Origin: Paractinoplanes toevensis
GTDB taxonomy: Bacteria; Actinomycetota; Actinomycetes; Mycobacteriales; Micromonosporaceae
Reading direction: 5' to 3'
Length of the DNA: 64,000 nt
NCBI RefSeq assembly: GCF_018332695.1
Contig: NZ_BOQN01000021.1
Coordinates: 62,001 to 126,000 of the forward strand
This document shows positions 45,253-54,133 of the stretch, in pieces (position 1 is the stretch's first letter; every line of letters starts with the position of its first letter). The position numbers and the translations under genes are program-made. The notes under the pieces were generated by a model. It was not told the origin of the DNA and did not search any database. It saw nothing but the letters and a program-made list of their open reading frames with translations.

Positions 45253-45305
45253 CGCACACCCTCGTGTTCCGGGCTGCAGGCGAACCCGGAACACGAGGAT
45301 GTGCG
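45253..45305 (+). terminator. Large terminator hairpin after the RHS-immunity operon
   Basis: CTCGTGTTCCGGG (45261-45273) and CCCGGAACACGAG (45285-45297) form a perfect 13-bp stem with an 11-base loop. CGCACA (45253-45258) and TGTGCG (45300-45305) extend it across a 2x2 internal loop. It starts 5 bp after the immunity stop codon. Confidence 0.75.
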
Positions 45306-45373
45306 GAAGCAGCTGACCGCCGTGGGCAAGCCGCCGGCCTAGGCGGACGCGTTGAAGTACCGCTACGAGTAAT
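45285..45373 (+). pseudogene. Possible short coding remnant with an internal stop
   Basis: Read from 45284, the frame gives NPEHEDVRKQLTAVGKPPA, a TAG stop, then ADALKYRYE and TAA at 45373. The composition looks like a real C-terminal helix interrupted by one nonsense codon, and there is no start. It may be the tail of a displaced immunity or toxin cassette. Evidence is weak, since part of it doubles as the terminator arm. Confidence 0.25.
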
Positions 45374-45385
45374 ACGCTCGCCATC

Positions 45386-46207
45386 ATGGCCGCGCCGACC
45401 CACGATGACCTCAATCTGGGCTCCTGGCGGCGCGACCCGGGCACGGTGCTGCGGCAGGCCGTGTCGGTGCCGCCGGGCGCCCGGGCACCCCAGGCGATCA
45501 TCGCCGAGTCCGAGGTGACCCGGGTCCCGACGGAGTGGTCGCCGCATTCGCATCCGATGCATGAGCTGGTCTGGGTCCGCGGCGGGACGGTGACCTCCCG
45601 GATCGGGAACCGGATCTTCACGGTGCCGCCGGGGTTCGGCCTGTGGCTGCCGGCCGGCGTGGTTCATGGGGGCCGGCTGACCGCGGCCGCCCAGTTCCAC
45701 GATGCCTTCTTCGCGCCCGACCGCACGCCGGTCGAGTTCGCCGGACCGACCTCGATCACGATGACTCCCCTGCTGGAGTCACTGCTGCTCCGCCTGGCGC
45801 GGCCGGACCTCGACGCCGAGGCGAGAGCCCGGACCGAGGCGGTCGTGTTCGACGTGCTCGCTCCGTCGGAGCGGCAGTTCGCGCTGGAACTGCCCGGGGA
45901 CCCGCGGCTCGACCCGATCGCCGAGGCGCTGCTCGCGGACCCCGCCGACGATCGTGGCCTGCAGGAGTGGGCGGCGCTGCTGCGGATCAGCGACCGGACG
46001 ATCACCCGGGCGTTCCGCGAGGCGACCGGGCTGTCGTTCGCGCAGTGGCGGCAGGCGCTGCGCGTCCATCAGGCGCTGGCGCTGCTGTCCGAGGGCGTCG
46101 ATGTCCGGGGAGTGTCCGAGCGGCTCGGCTACGCCCAGCCGAGCACGTTCATCGCCGCCTTCCGGCGCGTGATGAAGGTAACCCCGGGCCGGCTCGCCCA
46201 GGCGTGA
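45386..46207 (+). CDS. AraC-family transcriptional regulator with cupin sensor domain
   Basis: This 273-residue protein has an N-terminal cupin (residues 40-125, with HSHPMHELVWVRGGTV and PPGFGLWLPAGVVHGG) and a C-terminal AraC double helix-turn-helix (about 185-270), including GLQEWAALLRISDRTITRAF, then QWRQALRVHQAL and VSERLGYAQPSTFIAAFRR. It lies just upstream of the iron-siderophore transporter genes, where AraC regulators often act as siderophore-dependent activators. The ATG at 45386 has no strong ribosome site. The ligand and targets are inferred from this placement. Confidence 0.88.
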   Translation: MAAPTHDDLNLGSWRRDPGTVLRQAVSVPPGARAPQAIIAESEVTRVPTEWSPHSHPMHELVWVRGGTVTSRIGNRIFTVPPGFGLWLPAGVVHGGRLTAAAQFHDAFFAPDRTPVEFAGPTSITMTPLLESLLLRLARPDLDAEARARTEAVVFDVLAPSERQFALELPGDPRLDPIAEALLADPADDRGLQEWAALLRISDRTITRAFREATGLSFAQWRQALRVHQALALLSEGVDVRGVSERLGYAQPSTFIAAFRRVMKVTPGRLAQA

Positions 46208-46214
46208 TGTCCGG

Positions 46215-46257
46215 AATCCCGTATCAGCTGTCCCGAGTGCGGGATTGCTGACTTTTT
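46215..46257 (+). terminator. Possible intrinsic terminator after the AraC gene
   Basis: AATCCCG (46215-46221) pairs with CGGGATT (46240-46246) over an 18-base loop, followed closely by a CTTTTT run. It would separate the AraC message from the iron-controlled operon. Confidence 0.4.
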
Positions 46258-46276
46258 GATCATCACTTAGCCTCCG

Positions 46277-46295
46277 TAAGGCAAGGCAAACCTTA
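46277..46295. promoter_or_regulatory. DtxR/IdeR-type iron box upstream of siderophore uptake genes
   Basis: TAAGGCAAGGCAAACCTTA matches the IdeR/DtxR consensus TWAGGTWAGSCTWACCTWA at 17 of 19 positions, 15 bp before the binding-protein start. Iron-loaded regulator bound here would shut off transcription and possibly block the ribosome site. Confidence 0.8.
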
Positions 46296-46309
46296 CTTAA
46301 GGGCAATTC

Positions 46310-47362
46310 ATGAAGCGTCTTACCCGTCTGGCGGCCGCCCTGGCGGTAGCCGCCGCCACGGCCACCGCCTGCGGCACCACCCAGGTCGACGAACCGGCGG
46401 CCGCCGGTTCGGCCACCCCCGCGTCGCAGACCTGCGCGAACGACACCACCACGACGGCGACCGGCCCGGTGTCGATGACCGACGGCGTCGGCCGCAAGGT
46501 CGAGCTGGCCAAGCCGGCCGCGCGGGTCGCGGTGCTGGAATGGCAACAGACCGAGGACGTGCTGACGCTCTGCCTCAACCCGGTCGCGGTCGCCGACCCC
46601 AAGGGGTACGGCACATACGTCAAGGCCGAGCCGCTGCCCGCGAACGTCGTCGACGCCGGCGAGCGCGGCACGCCCGACCTCGACGCCCTCTACGCGACCA
46701 AGCCCGACCTGATCATCGTCGAGGCGTTCAAGGCCAACGACGAGATCATCACCAAGCTCGAGAAGCGTGGCGTGCCGGTGCTCGCCACGGTCGGGGCCGA
46801 CGCCACCGGCCAGATCGCCAACATGAAGAAGGTCTTCTCGATGATCGGCACGGCCACCGGCCGCACCGAACGTGCCGACCTGGTGCTGAAGCAGTTCGAC
46901 CAGCACCTCGCCGAGGCCAAGCAGACGGTCACCGCCGCGAACGTGACGGCCAAGGACTTCCTGTTCTTCGACGGCTGGATCGAGGGCGGCAACGTCGTCA
47001 TCCGCCCGTACGGCAAGGGCGCCCTGTTCACCGAACTCGGCGAGCAGCTCGGCCTGACCCCGGCCTGGACCGACAAGATCAACTCGGCGTACGGCAGTGG
47101 TGGTGTCGATCCCGCCTACGGTCTCGCGCAGACCGACATCGAGGGACTCACCGCCGTCGGCAGCGCGACCCTGTTCTACTCCGACGACGACACCCCGGAC
47201 AGCTACGTCAAGGAACTGACCAAGAGCCCGATCTGGACGGCACTCCCGGCCGTCAAGGAGGGCCGGGCGTACCCGTTCCCGGCCGGCGTCTGGGGTGCCG
47301 GTGGCCCGGTGTCGAACGAGCAGGCCATCGACGCGTACGTGAAGATCCTCACCAAGGCGTGA
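46310..47362 (+). CDS. Iron-siderophore ABC transporter substrate-binding lipoprotein
   Basis: This 350-residue protein has a lipoprotein-type signal (KRLTRLAAALAVAAATATAC, Cys20) and a FecB/FhuD-like fold: MTDGVGRKVELAKPAARVAVLEW, DLDALYATKPDLIIVEAF, a long interdomain helix around TERADLVLKQFDQHLAEA, and a C-terminal AVKEGRAYPFPAGVWGAGGP segment. It captures ferric siderophores outside the cell for the permease encoded next. Its TGA overlaps the permease GTG (GTGA). The IdeR box at 46277-46295 predicts induction by iron starvation. Confidence 0.92.
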   Translation: MKRLTRLAAALAVAAATATACGTTQVDEPAAAGSATPASQTCANDTTTTATGPVSMTDGVGRKVELAKPAARVAVLEWQQTEDVLTLCLNPVAVADPKGYGTYVKAEPLPANVVDAGERGTPDLDALYATKPDLIIVEAFKANDEIITKLEKRGVPVLATVGADATGQIANMKKVFSMIGTATGRTERADLVLKQFDQHLAEAKQTVTAANVTAKDFLFFDGWIEGGNVVIRPYGKGALFTELGEQLGLTPAWTDKINSAYGSGGVDPAYGLAQTDIEGLTAVGSATLFYSDDDTPDSYVKELTKSPIWTALPAVKEGRAYPFPAGVWGAGGPVSNEQAIDAYVKILTKA

Positions 47363-49428
47363 GCAGCACCGTCACCCGGCTCGGCCACCGGGCGAGCGGG
47401 GTGGCCGTGCTGGCCACCCTGCTCGTTCTGGTCGTCGTGGTCGGGCTGTGGCACGTGACCCAGGGGACGTCCGGGATCGGGTTCTGGGACCTGCTGCGCT
47501 ACCTGTTCGGGGCGCACGAGGACGTCGGCGGCGTGCCGGTCGCGGACGTGGTGACCGGCTCCCGGCTGCCGCGCGTGTTCGCCGGGATCGCGGTCGGCGT
47601 GGCGCTCGGCGCGGCCGGCGCGCTCCTGCAGTCGGTCACCCGCAACGCGCTGGCCGCCCCGGACACCCTCGCCGTCACCGCCGGGTCCTATTTCGCGCTG
47701 TGCGCGGTCGCCGCGTTCGGTCTCGCGGTGCCGCTCTGGGCTTCGGGCGCGGTGGCCTTCGGCGGCGGGCTGTTCGCCGCGGCGCTCGTGCTCGGGCTCG
47801 CCGGCAGCGCCTCGGGCCTCGCGTCGACCCGCCTGATCCTGGCCGGCTCGGCGATCGCGATGGCGCTGGACGCCGCGACCGCGATGCTGCTCATCCTGTT
47901 CAAGGAGAGCACCACCGGGCTGTACGCCTGGGGCAGCGGTTCGCTGGCCCAGCTCAACCTGGACGCCGCCGAGCGGGCCGCCCCGGTCGTCGTCGCCGTC
48001 CTGGTGGTCGCCCTGCTGTTGTCCCGGCGGCTCGACGTGCTCGGCCTCGGCGACGACGCGGCCGCGTCGCTCGGCGTGCCGATCCGCTCGACCCGGATCC
48101 TCGCGATCCTCTGCGCCGTCCTGCTGACCAGCATCTCGGTGACGCTGGCCGGCCCGCTCGCCTTCGTCGGCCTGGCCGCGCCGGTGGCTGTCCGCCTCGC
48201 CGCGAACCGGATCGGCGTGCTGGGCCGGCACGGTTTCCTGATCCCGGCCTGCGGGCTCGTCGGGGCGCTCTTCGTGCTCCTGTCCGACGCCGTACTCCGG
48301 GCGATCCTCGGCGCCCAGGCCGCCGCCTCCATCCCCACCGGCATTCCGACCTCGCTGCTCGGCGCCGTCGTCATCGTGGTCCTCGCGCTCCGGCTGCGCG
48401 ACGCGGGAGCGGCCCGGGAAGCGCCCCGCGGGCACGTCGCCGTCCGCTCGCACCGCCGTTTCCTGACGGTCGTGGCCGTCGCGACCGTGCTGCTCGCCGC
48501 GGCGGCGCTGGTCGGTCTGCTGGCCGGCAGCCTGTGGCTGCGCACCGGCGACATCGCGCTCTGGCTGCAGGGCACCGCGCCGGAGCTGATCGCCCGGGCA
48601 CTCGACGACCGGGCCGCCCGGGTGGCGGCGGCCGTCGTAGCCGGCGCGGCGCTCGCCCTCGCCGGAACCGTGGTGCAGGGCACGGTACGCAACCCGCTGG
48701 CCGAGCCGGGTGTTCTCGGCATCACCGCCGGCGCCGACCTCGGCGCGGTGATCGTGGTGACCTCGGCCGCCTCAGCCGGCCGTCCCACCCTCATCGTCAC
48801 CGCCGTCGCGATGGGGCTCGGCACCTTCGCCGTGATCGCCGTGCTGGCCTGGCGGGGCGGACTGCTCCCGGACCGCTTCCTGCTGATCGGCATCGGCTGC
48901 GGTTACGCGCTCAGCGACATCAGCACCTTCCTGCTGCTGCGCGCCGATCCGTGGGACACCCCGCGCATCCTCACCTGGCTCTCCGGCACGACCTACGGCC
49001 GGACCTTCGCCGACGTGCTGCCGGTCGCCCTGGTGCTGCTGCTCGCCACCCCCGTGGTGCTGAGCCTGCACCGCGAACTCGACCTGCTGGCGATCGACGA
49101 GGACACCCCACGGATCCTCGGCGTCCGCAAGGAGGGCGCGCGACTGACGCTGCTGACGATCGCGGCGGTCGCGGCGGCGGTGAGCGTGATCGCGGTCGGC
49201 GTGGTCGGCTTCGTGGGCCTGGTCGCCCCGCACATCGCCCGGGGCCTGGTCGGCGTCCGGCACGGGCGGATCATCCCGGTCGCCATGCTGCTCGGCGGCC
49301 TGCTGGTCTGCGTGGCCGACACCCTCGGCCGTACCCTCATCGCCCCCTCGCAGATCCCCGCCGGCCTCATGATGGCCCTGGTCGGAGCTCCCTACTTCGT
49401 CTGGCTGCTCCGCCGCGGCCGCGGCTGA
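47359..49428 (+). CDS. Fused double FecCD-family siderophore permease
   Basis: This 689-residue membrane protein joins two FecCD units in one chain (about residues 1-345 and 350-689), like FhuB. Each half has the family block G-A-A-L-L/V-Q-x-x-x-R-N-P/A-L-A: GAAGALLQSVTRNALAAPDTLAV in the first and LAGTVVQGTVRNPLAEPGVLGI in the second, and a late GLAAPVAVRL / GLVAPHIARGL coupling motif for the ATPase. It would bring iron-siderophore complexes into the cytoplasm. No ATP-binding gene follows; the next gene converges, and the two coding regions overlap by 62 bp. An ATPase encoded elsewhere must drive it. Confidence 0.91.
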   Translation: MSSTVTRLGHRASGVAVLATLLVLVVVVGLWHVTQGTSGIGFWDLLRYLFGAHEDVGGVPVADVVTGSRLPRVFAGIAVGVALGAAGALLQSVTRNALAAPDTLAVTAGSYFALCAVAAFGLAVPLWASGAVAFGGGLFAAALVLGLAGSASGLASTRLILAGSAIAMALDAATAMLLILFKESTTGLYAWGSGSLAQLNLDAAERAAPVVVAVLVVALLLSRRLDVLGLGDDAAASLGVPIRSTRILAILCAVLLTSISVTLAGPLAFVGLAAPVAVRLAANRIGVLGRHGFLIPACGLVGALFVLLSDAVLRAILGAQAAASIPTGIPTSLLGAVVIVVLALRLRDAGAAREAPRGHVAVRSHRRFLTVVAVATVLLAAAALVGLLAGSLWLRTGDIALWLQGTAPELIARALDDRAARVAAAVVAGAALALAGTVVQGTVRNPLAEPGVLGITAGADLGAVIVVTSAASAGRPTLIVTAVAMGLGTFAVIAVLAWRGGLLPDRFLLIGIGCGYALSDISTFLLLRADPWDTPRILTWLSGTTYGRTFADVLPVALVLLLATPVVLSLHRELDLLAIDEDTPRILGVRKEGARLTLLTIAAVAAAVSVIAVGVVGFVGLVAPHIARGLVGVRHGRIIPVAMLLGGLLVCVADTLGRTLIAPSQIPAGLMMALVGAPYFVWLLRRGRG

Positions 49429-50764
49429 TCCCGGGGAGCAGGACGGTCAGCGCCGTTCCGGCCGCGACGATCACCGACGCAGTGAACAGGGCCGGGTTCA
49501 GCCCGTCGACGAAGGTGGCCGGGGCGTAGCCGCCCCGGGTGGCGAAGATCGAGACCAGCATCGCCACGCCGACGGCCACGCCCAGCTCGCGGGCGGTGTT
49601 GTTGACGCCGGCCGCCACCGCCCGTTCGGGTTCCGGGACCGCTTCGAGAGCGATCGTGCTGATCGGCGGATAACTCAGCCCCAGCCCGATGCCGGCCAGC
49701 AGGAACGGGCCGAACAGCCAGATGAAGGCGACGTCGGCGGAGAAGACCGAGGCCATCCAGACCAGCGAGACCGCCACCATCGCCTGCCCGGCGAGGACCA
49801 GCCGGGCGGCGCCCCACCGGGCCATCAGCAAGCCGGTGGCCGGGCCGACGAACAACGGGACCAACGAGCAGGGCAGCGTACGCAGACCGGCCTGCAACGG
49901 GCTGGCCCCCTGCACGACCTGGAAGAACTGGGCGAGCAGGAAGATGCTGCCGTAGACACCGATGTTGAGGCTGAACGACAGCGTGTTGATGACGCTGAAC
50001 ACCCGCGAGCGGAACAGGCGCAGCGGCAGCATCGGGGCCGTGCTGCGCGACTGCCACCACAGGAACAGGCCGAACAGCGCCGCTCCGCAGGCCAGGGCGA
50101 TGAGGACCCGCGGCGAGCCCCAGCCGTGCGTCGGCGCCTCCACCACGCCCCGGACCAGTACGAAGACCGACGCGGTGAGCAGGACCATCCCGCCGAGGTC
50201 GATCCGCCTCGGGGCGCCCCGTGACTCGTTCAGCAACCGGCCCGCAAGAACCATCGCGACCAGGCCGACCGGGACGTTGAGCCAGAAGATCCACGTCCAG
50301 TGCAGGCCCTCCACCACGGCCCCGCCGAGCACCGGGCCGATCGCGACGCCGAGACCGGTGAAGCCGCTCCACAGGGCGATGGCGAGCGGCCGCCGCCCGG
50401 CCGGCACCGCGGCGGCCAGCAGGGCCAGCGACAACGTCATCACGAACGCACCCGAGGCGCCCTGCACGGCGCGGGCCACCATCAGCTCGCCGACGGTGCC
50501 GGCCAGCGCGCAACCGGCCGAGGCGCAGGTGAAGACGGCGATGGCGGCGAGGAAGAGCAGCCGCCGGCCGAACCGGTCACCGAGCGCCGCCGCGGTGAGC
50601 AGCAGCGCCGCGTAGGGCAGGGTGTACGCGTCGACGATCCACTGAAGATCGGCGGTCGAGGCGTCGAACGCGGTCCGCATCGCCGGCAGCGCGGTCGTGA
50701 CCACCAGGTTGTCCAGGGAGACCATGAACGCGGGCAGCCCCACCGCGGCGATGGCCGCCTTCAC
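49367..50764 (-). CDS. MFS drug/metabolite exporter (DHA2/EmrB type)
   Basis: This 465-residue transporter has twelve to fourteen hydrophobic helices. Motifs of the 14-helix drug/H+ antiporters are visible: LDNLVVTTALPAM in helix 1, LGDRFGRRLLFL (motif A) and GPVLGGAVVEGLHWTWIFWLNVPVG (motif C region, end-points given). The GTG start at 50764 overlaps the stop of the FAAL gene (GTGA), so it is translated with it and likely exports the cluster's lipid product or confers self-resistance. Its 3' end overlaps the permease gene of the convergent iron operon by 62 bp. Confidence 0.9.
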   Translation of the reverse strand: MKAAIAAVGLPAFMVSLDNLVVTTALPAMRTAFDASTADLQWIVDAYTLPYAALLLTAAALGDRFGRRLLFLAAIAVFTCASAGCALAGTVGELMVARAVQGASGAFVMTLSLALLAAAVPAGRRPLAIALWSGFTGLGVAIGPVLGGAVVEGLHWTWIFWLNVPVGLVAMVLAGRLLNESRGAPRRIDLGGMVLLTASVFVLVRGVVEAPTHGWGSPRVLIALACGAALFGLFLWWQSRSTAPMLPLRLFRSRVFSVINTLSFSLNIGVYGSIFLLAQFFQVVQGASPLQAGLRTLPCSLVPLFVGPATGLLMARWGAARLVLAGQAMVAVSLVWMASVFSADVAFIWLFGPFLLAGIGLGLSYPPISTIALEAVPEPERAVAAGVNNTARELGVAVGVAMLVSIFATRGGYAPATFVDGLNPALFTASVIVAAGTALTVLLPGISRGRGGAARRSRELRPGPS

Positions 50765-53700
50765 GACCGGTCGATCATCAGGCCACGCAGCTCGTCGGCG
50801 AACCGGGCCGTCCACTCGTCGATCTCCGCTCCCGACCAGCCCAGGTGCCGGGGCGAGTAGTACCAGTCGAGGCGGGTCACGCCCTCGACGATGGAGCATT
50901 CGAGGTAGAGCGGCGGTTGTTTCTCGCCGCTCTCCGGGTCCCACATGTCGCCGAGCGGGACGTCCCGCGGCGAGAACAGGCCGCTCCGGCTGCGCGCCGG
51001 GGCCTCGCCCTGGAAGTTGAACCAGAGCGTCGGGGCCGGCGCCTCAGCCAGGCCGTTCGGAACATCGGTGAGAAACAGGAGAGGCTCGAACGACAAACCC
51101 GCGGAGGGTACGTCGGTGAGCCGCTCGGCCACCGCGGTCAGGGTCTCGGCCGGGCTCTGCGCGGAGCTGTCCTCGAAGGCGAGCGGGAAGGTGCAGTGCA
51201 TGTCGCCGGCCGTCCGGGACAGGTCGAGGCCGTGCACCGCCGCCTGCCGGCCCGAGCTGGAGAGCCGAATCGTCAGGCGGCCGCAGCTCCACTGCCGCTG
51301 GGCGGTCCGCACCAGGGCGGTGAGCAGCGTCGTGGCGATCGGCGCGCGACGCCCGCCCATCCGCACGGTGCGAAGCGCCCGCGTCTCGTCCGGCCGCAGG
51401 TGTTGGTGTGCGCTGCGGAGGTCCTTGAACTTCAGGCCCGGATGCGCTCGGGAGTCGAAGGCGGCCGGCGGCGGGACGTCGAGCTGCGCACGCCAGAAGT
51501 CCAGATCGGCGGCCGCGTCCCCGCGCGCGAAATCGTTCATCCACCGGGTGAACTCGTCGAACCGCGCCGAGGACCGGGCGAGCCGCAGCTGCTCGCCGCG
51601 CTCGTCCAGCCGGCAGAGATGGTCCAGGTCGTCGATCAGGATGCCCAGCGTGACGCCGTCCATGACGAGATGGTTGATGGTGATGAAGAGTCGCTTCTCC
51701 GTCAGCAGCAGGCGCAGCACCGGGCCGTTCTCCAGGCTGAGACGGCGATGCTGGTCGTTCAGAAGCCCCTCGTCGGTTGCGGCCGTCTCGACGGCGAAGC
51801 TGGACTCGACATCGCCGTAGCTCTGAGCGAACCGGCCGTCGTCCCGGCGGAACCGCAACCGCAGCGCGTCGTGCTGGGCGACCAGCGCGGACGTGGCCCG
51901 GCGCAGCCGCTCCACCGGCAGCGGCCGGTGCAGGTCGAGCATGACCGCGCGGTTCCACCAGTCCCACTGCCCCAGCCGCAGGGCGTGCACCTGGGCGGCG
52001 CTGAACGGGACGTCGCCGGTGGGCGGGGCGCTTCGCGGCTCGGCGGGCGCCGACCGGAAACTGTCCGCCAACTCGCGCAGGGTCGAGCCGTCGGAGACGT
52101 CCGCCGGCGACAGGTGCGTCCCGGTCCGGTCCTCGATGCGCTTGGCCAGGTCCATCATCCCGAGCGAGTCCAGTCCGGCATCCCGCAGCGGCAGATCGAC
52201 CGGCACCTCATCCGGATCGGCCAGCTGCAACAGGGCCGCCACCTCGGTCTGGAGAAGCCGGAGCACGGTGCTGTCCCCCTCCGCCGGGCCGTGCGGTCCG
52301 GCGAGGGCCGCCGCGTGCAGCGAACCGGCCGTCCATTGGCGCCGGCACTCCCCGCGCTGCGGCTTTCCACTGGTCGTCTTGGGCAGCCGGCCGGGCCGGG
52401 TGAGCAGGACCTCGTGACACTGCACGCCGCTGTGCGCGGTAACCGCGGCCCGGATCGCGGACACCGCCCGGCCGACCGGGACGGGCTCCTTGCCCTCCAG
52501 CACCTTGCGGCGCACCTCGGCCGCCACCACGACCCGCTCGGCCCCGCCGACCCGCACGCCGAAGGCGATCGCGCTGCCCGGCCGGAGGATCGGATCGGCC
52601 GCCACCACCGCCGCCTCCAGGTCCTGCGGGTGGATGTTGCGACCGCCCACGATGATCAGATCTTTGCGGCGGCCGCAGATGAACACCTCGCCGTCCTCGC
52701 CGATCACCCCGAGGTCACCGGTGCGCAGGAATCGCCGATCGTCGCCGGTGGCCAGGCGCGCGGCGAAGACGGCCGCGTTCTCCTCGTCACCGCGCCCCCA
52801 GTAACCGCTGGACACGCTGGCGCCGGACACCCAGAGCTCGCCCACGACCTGTGGTGGTTGCGGCCGCCCGGTGTCGGGGTCGACGGCCAGCACCGACACG
52901 CCGAGCTCCGCGTCGGGGACACCGCTGCCCACCAGCGTCACGGCCGGCCCGCCCGGCGAGGCGGGGACGATCACGCCGTCCCGGTCCAGGGCCGTCCGGT
53001 CGGCACGCAGCCGGGTCGGCGGCCGGCCGACCGGGCCGCTGACGAAGAGCACCGCCTCGGCCATGCCGTAGACGTTGCAGAACGACGCCGGATCGAAGCG
53101 CATCCGGGCGAGCGCGGCCGCAAAACGGTCCATCGTCGCCTCGAGCATCGGCTCACCGCCCTGGAGGGTGGCGCGCAGCGAGGAGAGATCGAACGCGTCG
53201 TCGTCGCGCAGCCCCCGCAGAACGTACTCGTAGCCGAAGTTCGGGGCGGCGATGTGCGTGCCGCGATAGCGATCGACCAGCTCGAGCCAGAGGCGAGGGG
53301 CGGCGAGGAAGGTCAGCGGGGAGAACACGATGCACCGCGCCCCGGTGTACATGGCGTTCAGGATGCCGCCGGCCAGCCCCATGTCATGGAACAGCGGCAC
53401 CCAGCCGACCAGCACGGAATCGCGGTCGACCCGGGTGTTGCGGGCGATGAGCTCGAGGTTGTGCACGAGGTTCCGGTGGCGCACCACGACGCCCTTGGGC
53501 GCCGACGTGGAGCCGGACGTGTATTGGAGATAGACGATGTCGTCCGGGCCGAACCGGCTCGCCGCCCGGGCGAGCAGGGCCGCGGCCGCCGGCGACTCTG
53601 CCCGCCGGATGCGGTGCGACAGGAGCCAGGACAGCTTGGGCCAGCCCGGGGTGCCGCGCCCGCGCAGACGGTTCGCCGCCGACGCGAGCCTCGCGAACGC

Positions 53701-54075
53701 GCGGTATCTCGGATGGGTCAGCGCGACGCGGGCGCCGCTGTCCTCGACGACGTGCCGGAGCTTCGGCAGTTCCCGATCGAGATGCCGCGGATCGGGGCTC
53801 GCCACCGGAACGGCGATCGCGCCGAGCAGCATGCAGCCGAAGAAGCCCGCGACGAAGTCGAGCCCGTCATCGGGCGGGAAGACCAGGAGAACCCGGTCGC
53901 CGGTCTCGACCCCGGCCGCCCGGAGCAGGTCGGCGGCCCCCGCCGCGCGGCGCACGACCTCCTCGCAGTCGGCCGCGGCGATCTCCCGGCCGTGCCGATC
54001 GAGGAACGTGTAGAGCGGCTCCCGGGGAGTGCCGTCGAGACGCTCGACCATCGTGGTGAGCAGGCTCGGGATCAC
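50761..54075 (-). CDS. Fatty acyl-AMP ligase - acyl carrier protein - condensation domain fusion
   Basis: This 1104-residue protein has three catalytic parts. Residues 1-590 are a FAAL-type adenylating enzyme (LLGAIAVPVASPDP, VYLQYTSGSTSAPKGVVVRH near 185, LRTGDLGVIGEDGEVFICGR). Residues 605-680 are a carrier domain with GLDSLGMMD (phosphopantetheine Ser637). Residues 695-1095 are an NRPS-type condensation domain with NHLVMDG in place of HHxxxDG; catalytic His802 and Asp806 remain. It would activate a free fatty acid as acyl-AMP, load it on its own carrier and transfer it to an acceptor amine or alcohol. It is co-translated with the MFS gene and diverges from pfaD over 58 bp. Confidence 0.9.
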   Translation of the reverse strand: MIPSLLTTMVERLDGTPREPLYTFLDRHGREIAAADCEEVVRRAAGAADLLRAAGVETGDRVLLVFPPDDGLDFVAGFFGCMLLGAIAVPVASPDPRHLDRELPKLRHVVEDSGARVALTHPRYRAFARLASAANRLRGRGTPGWPKLSWLLSHRIRRAESPAAAALLARAASRFGPDDIVYLQYTSGSTSAPKGVVVRHRNLVHNLELIARNTRVDRDSVLVGWVPLFHDMGLAGGILNAMYTGARCIVFSPLTFLAAPRLWLELVDRYRGTHIAAPNFGYEYVLRGLRDDDAFDLSSLRATLQGGEPMLEATMDRFAAALARMRFDPASFCNVYGMAEAVLFVSGPVGRPPTRLRADRTALDRDGVIVPASPGGPAVTLVGSGVPDAELGVSVLAVDPDTGRPQPPQVVGELWVSGASVSSGYWGRGDEENAAVFAARLATGDDRRFLRTGDLGVIGEDGEVFICGRRKDLIIVGGRNIHPQDLEAAVVAADPILRPGSAIAFGVRVGGAERVVVAAEVRRKVLEGKEPVPVGRAVSAIRAAVTAHSGVQCHEVLLTRPGRLPKTTSGKPQRGECRRQWTAGSLHAAALAGPHGPAEGDSTVLRLLQTEVAALLQLADPDEVPVDLPLRDAGLDSLGMMDLAKRIEDRTGTHLSPADVSDGSTLRELADSFRSAPAEPRSAPPTGDVPFSAAQVHALRLGQWDWWNRAVMLDLHRPLPVERLRRATSALVAQHDALRLRFRRDDGRFAQSYGDVESSFAVETAATDEGLLNDQHRRLSLENGPVLRLLLTEKRLFITINHLVMDGVTLGILIDDLDHLCRLDERGEQLRLARSSARFDEFTRWMNDFARGDAAADLDFWRAQLDVPPPAAFDSRAHPGLKFKDLRSAHQHLRPDETRALRTVRMGGRRAPIATTLLTALVRTAQRQWSCGRLTIRLSSSGRQAAVHGLDLSRTAGDMHCTFPLAFEDSSAQSPAETLTAVAERLTDVPSAGLSFEPLLFLTDVPNGLAEAPAPTLWFNFQGEAPARSRSGLFSPRDVPLGDMWDPESGEKQPPLYLECSIVEGVTRLDWYYSPRHLGWSGAEIDEWTARFADELRGLMIDRS

Positions 54076-54133
54076 GACGCCATCTTAAGTGGACTTGGAC
54101 TAACGTAGGACCCGCCTACCGGGGGGAGGTGCC

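Noticed and set aside
51655..51680. Inactive condensation domain in the FAAL protein
   Set aside because: NHLVMDG loses only the first His of HHxxxDG; the catalytic second His and the Asp are kept, so inactivity is not supported.
50845..54108. Long plus-strand open frame opposite the FAAL gene
   Set aside because: It would overlap the whole FAAL-ACP-C gene and the pfaD promoter, and shows no motif.
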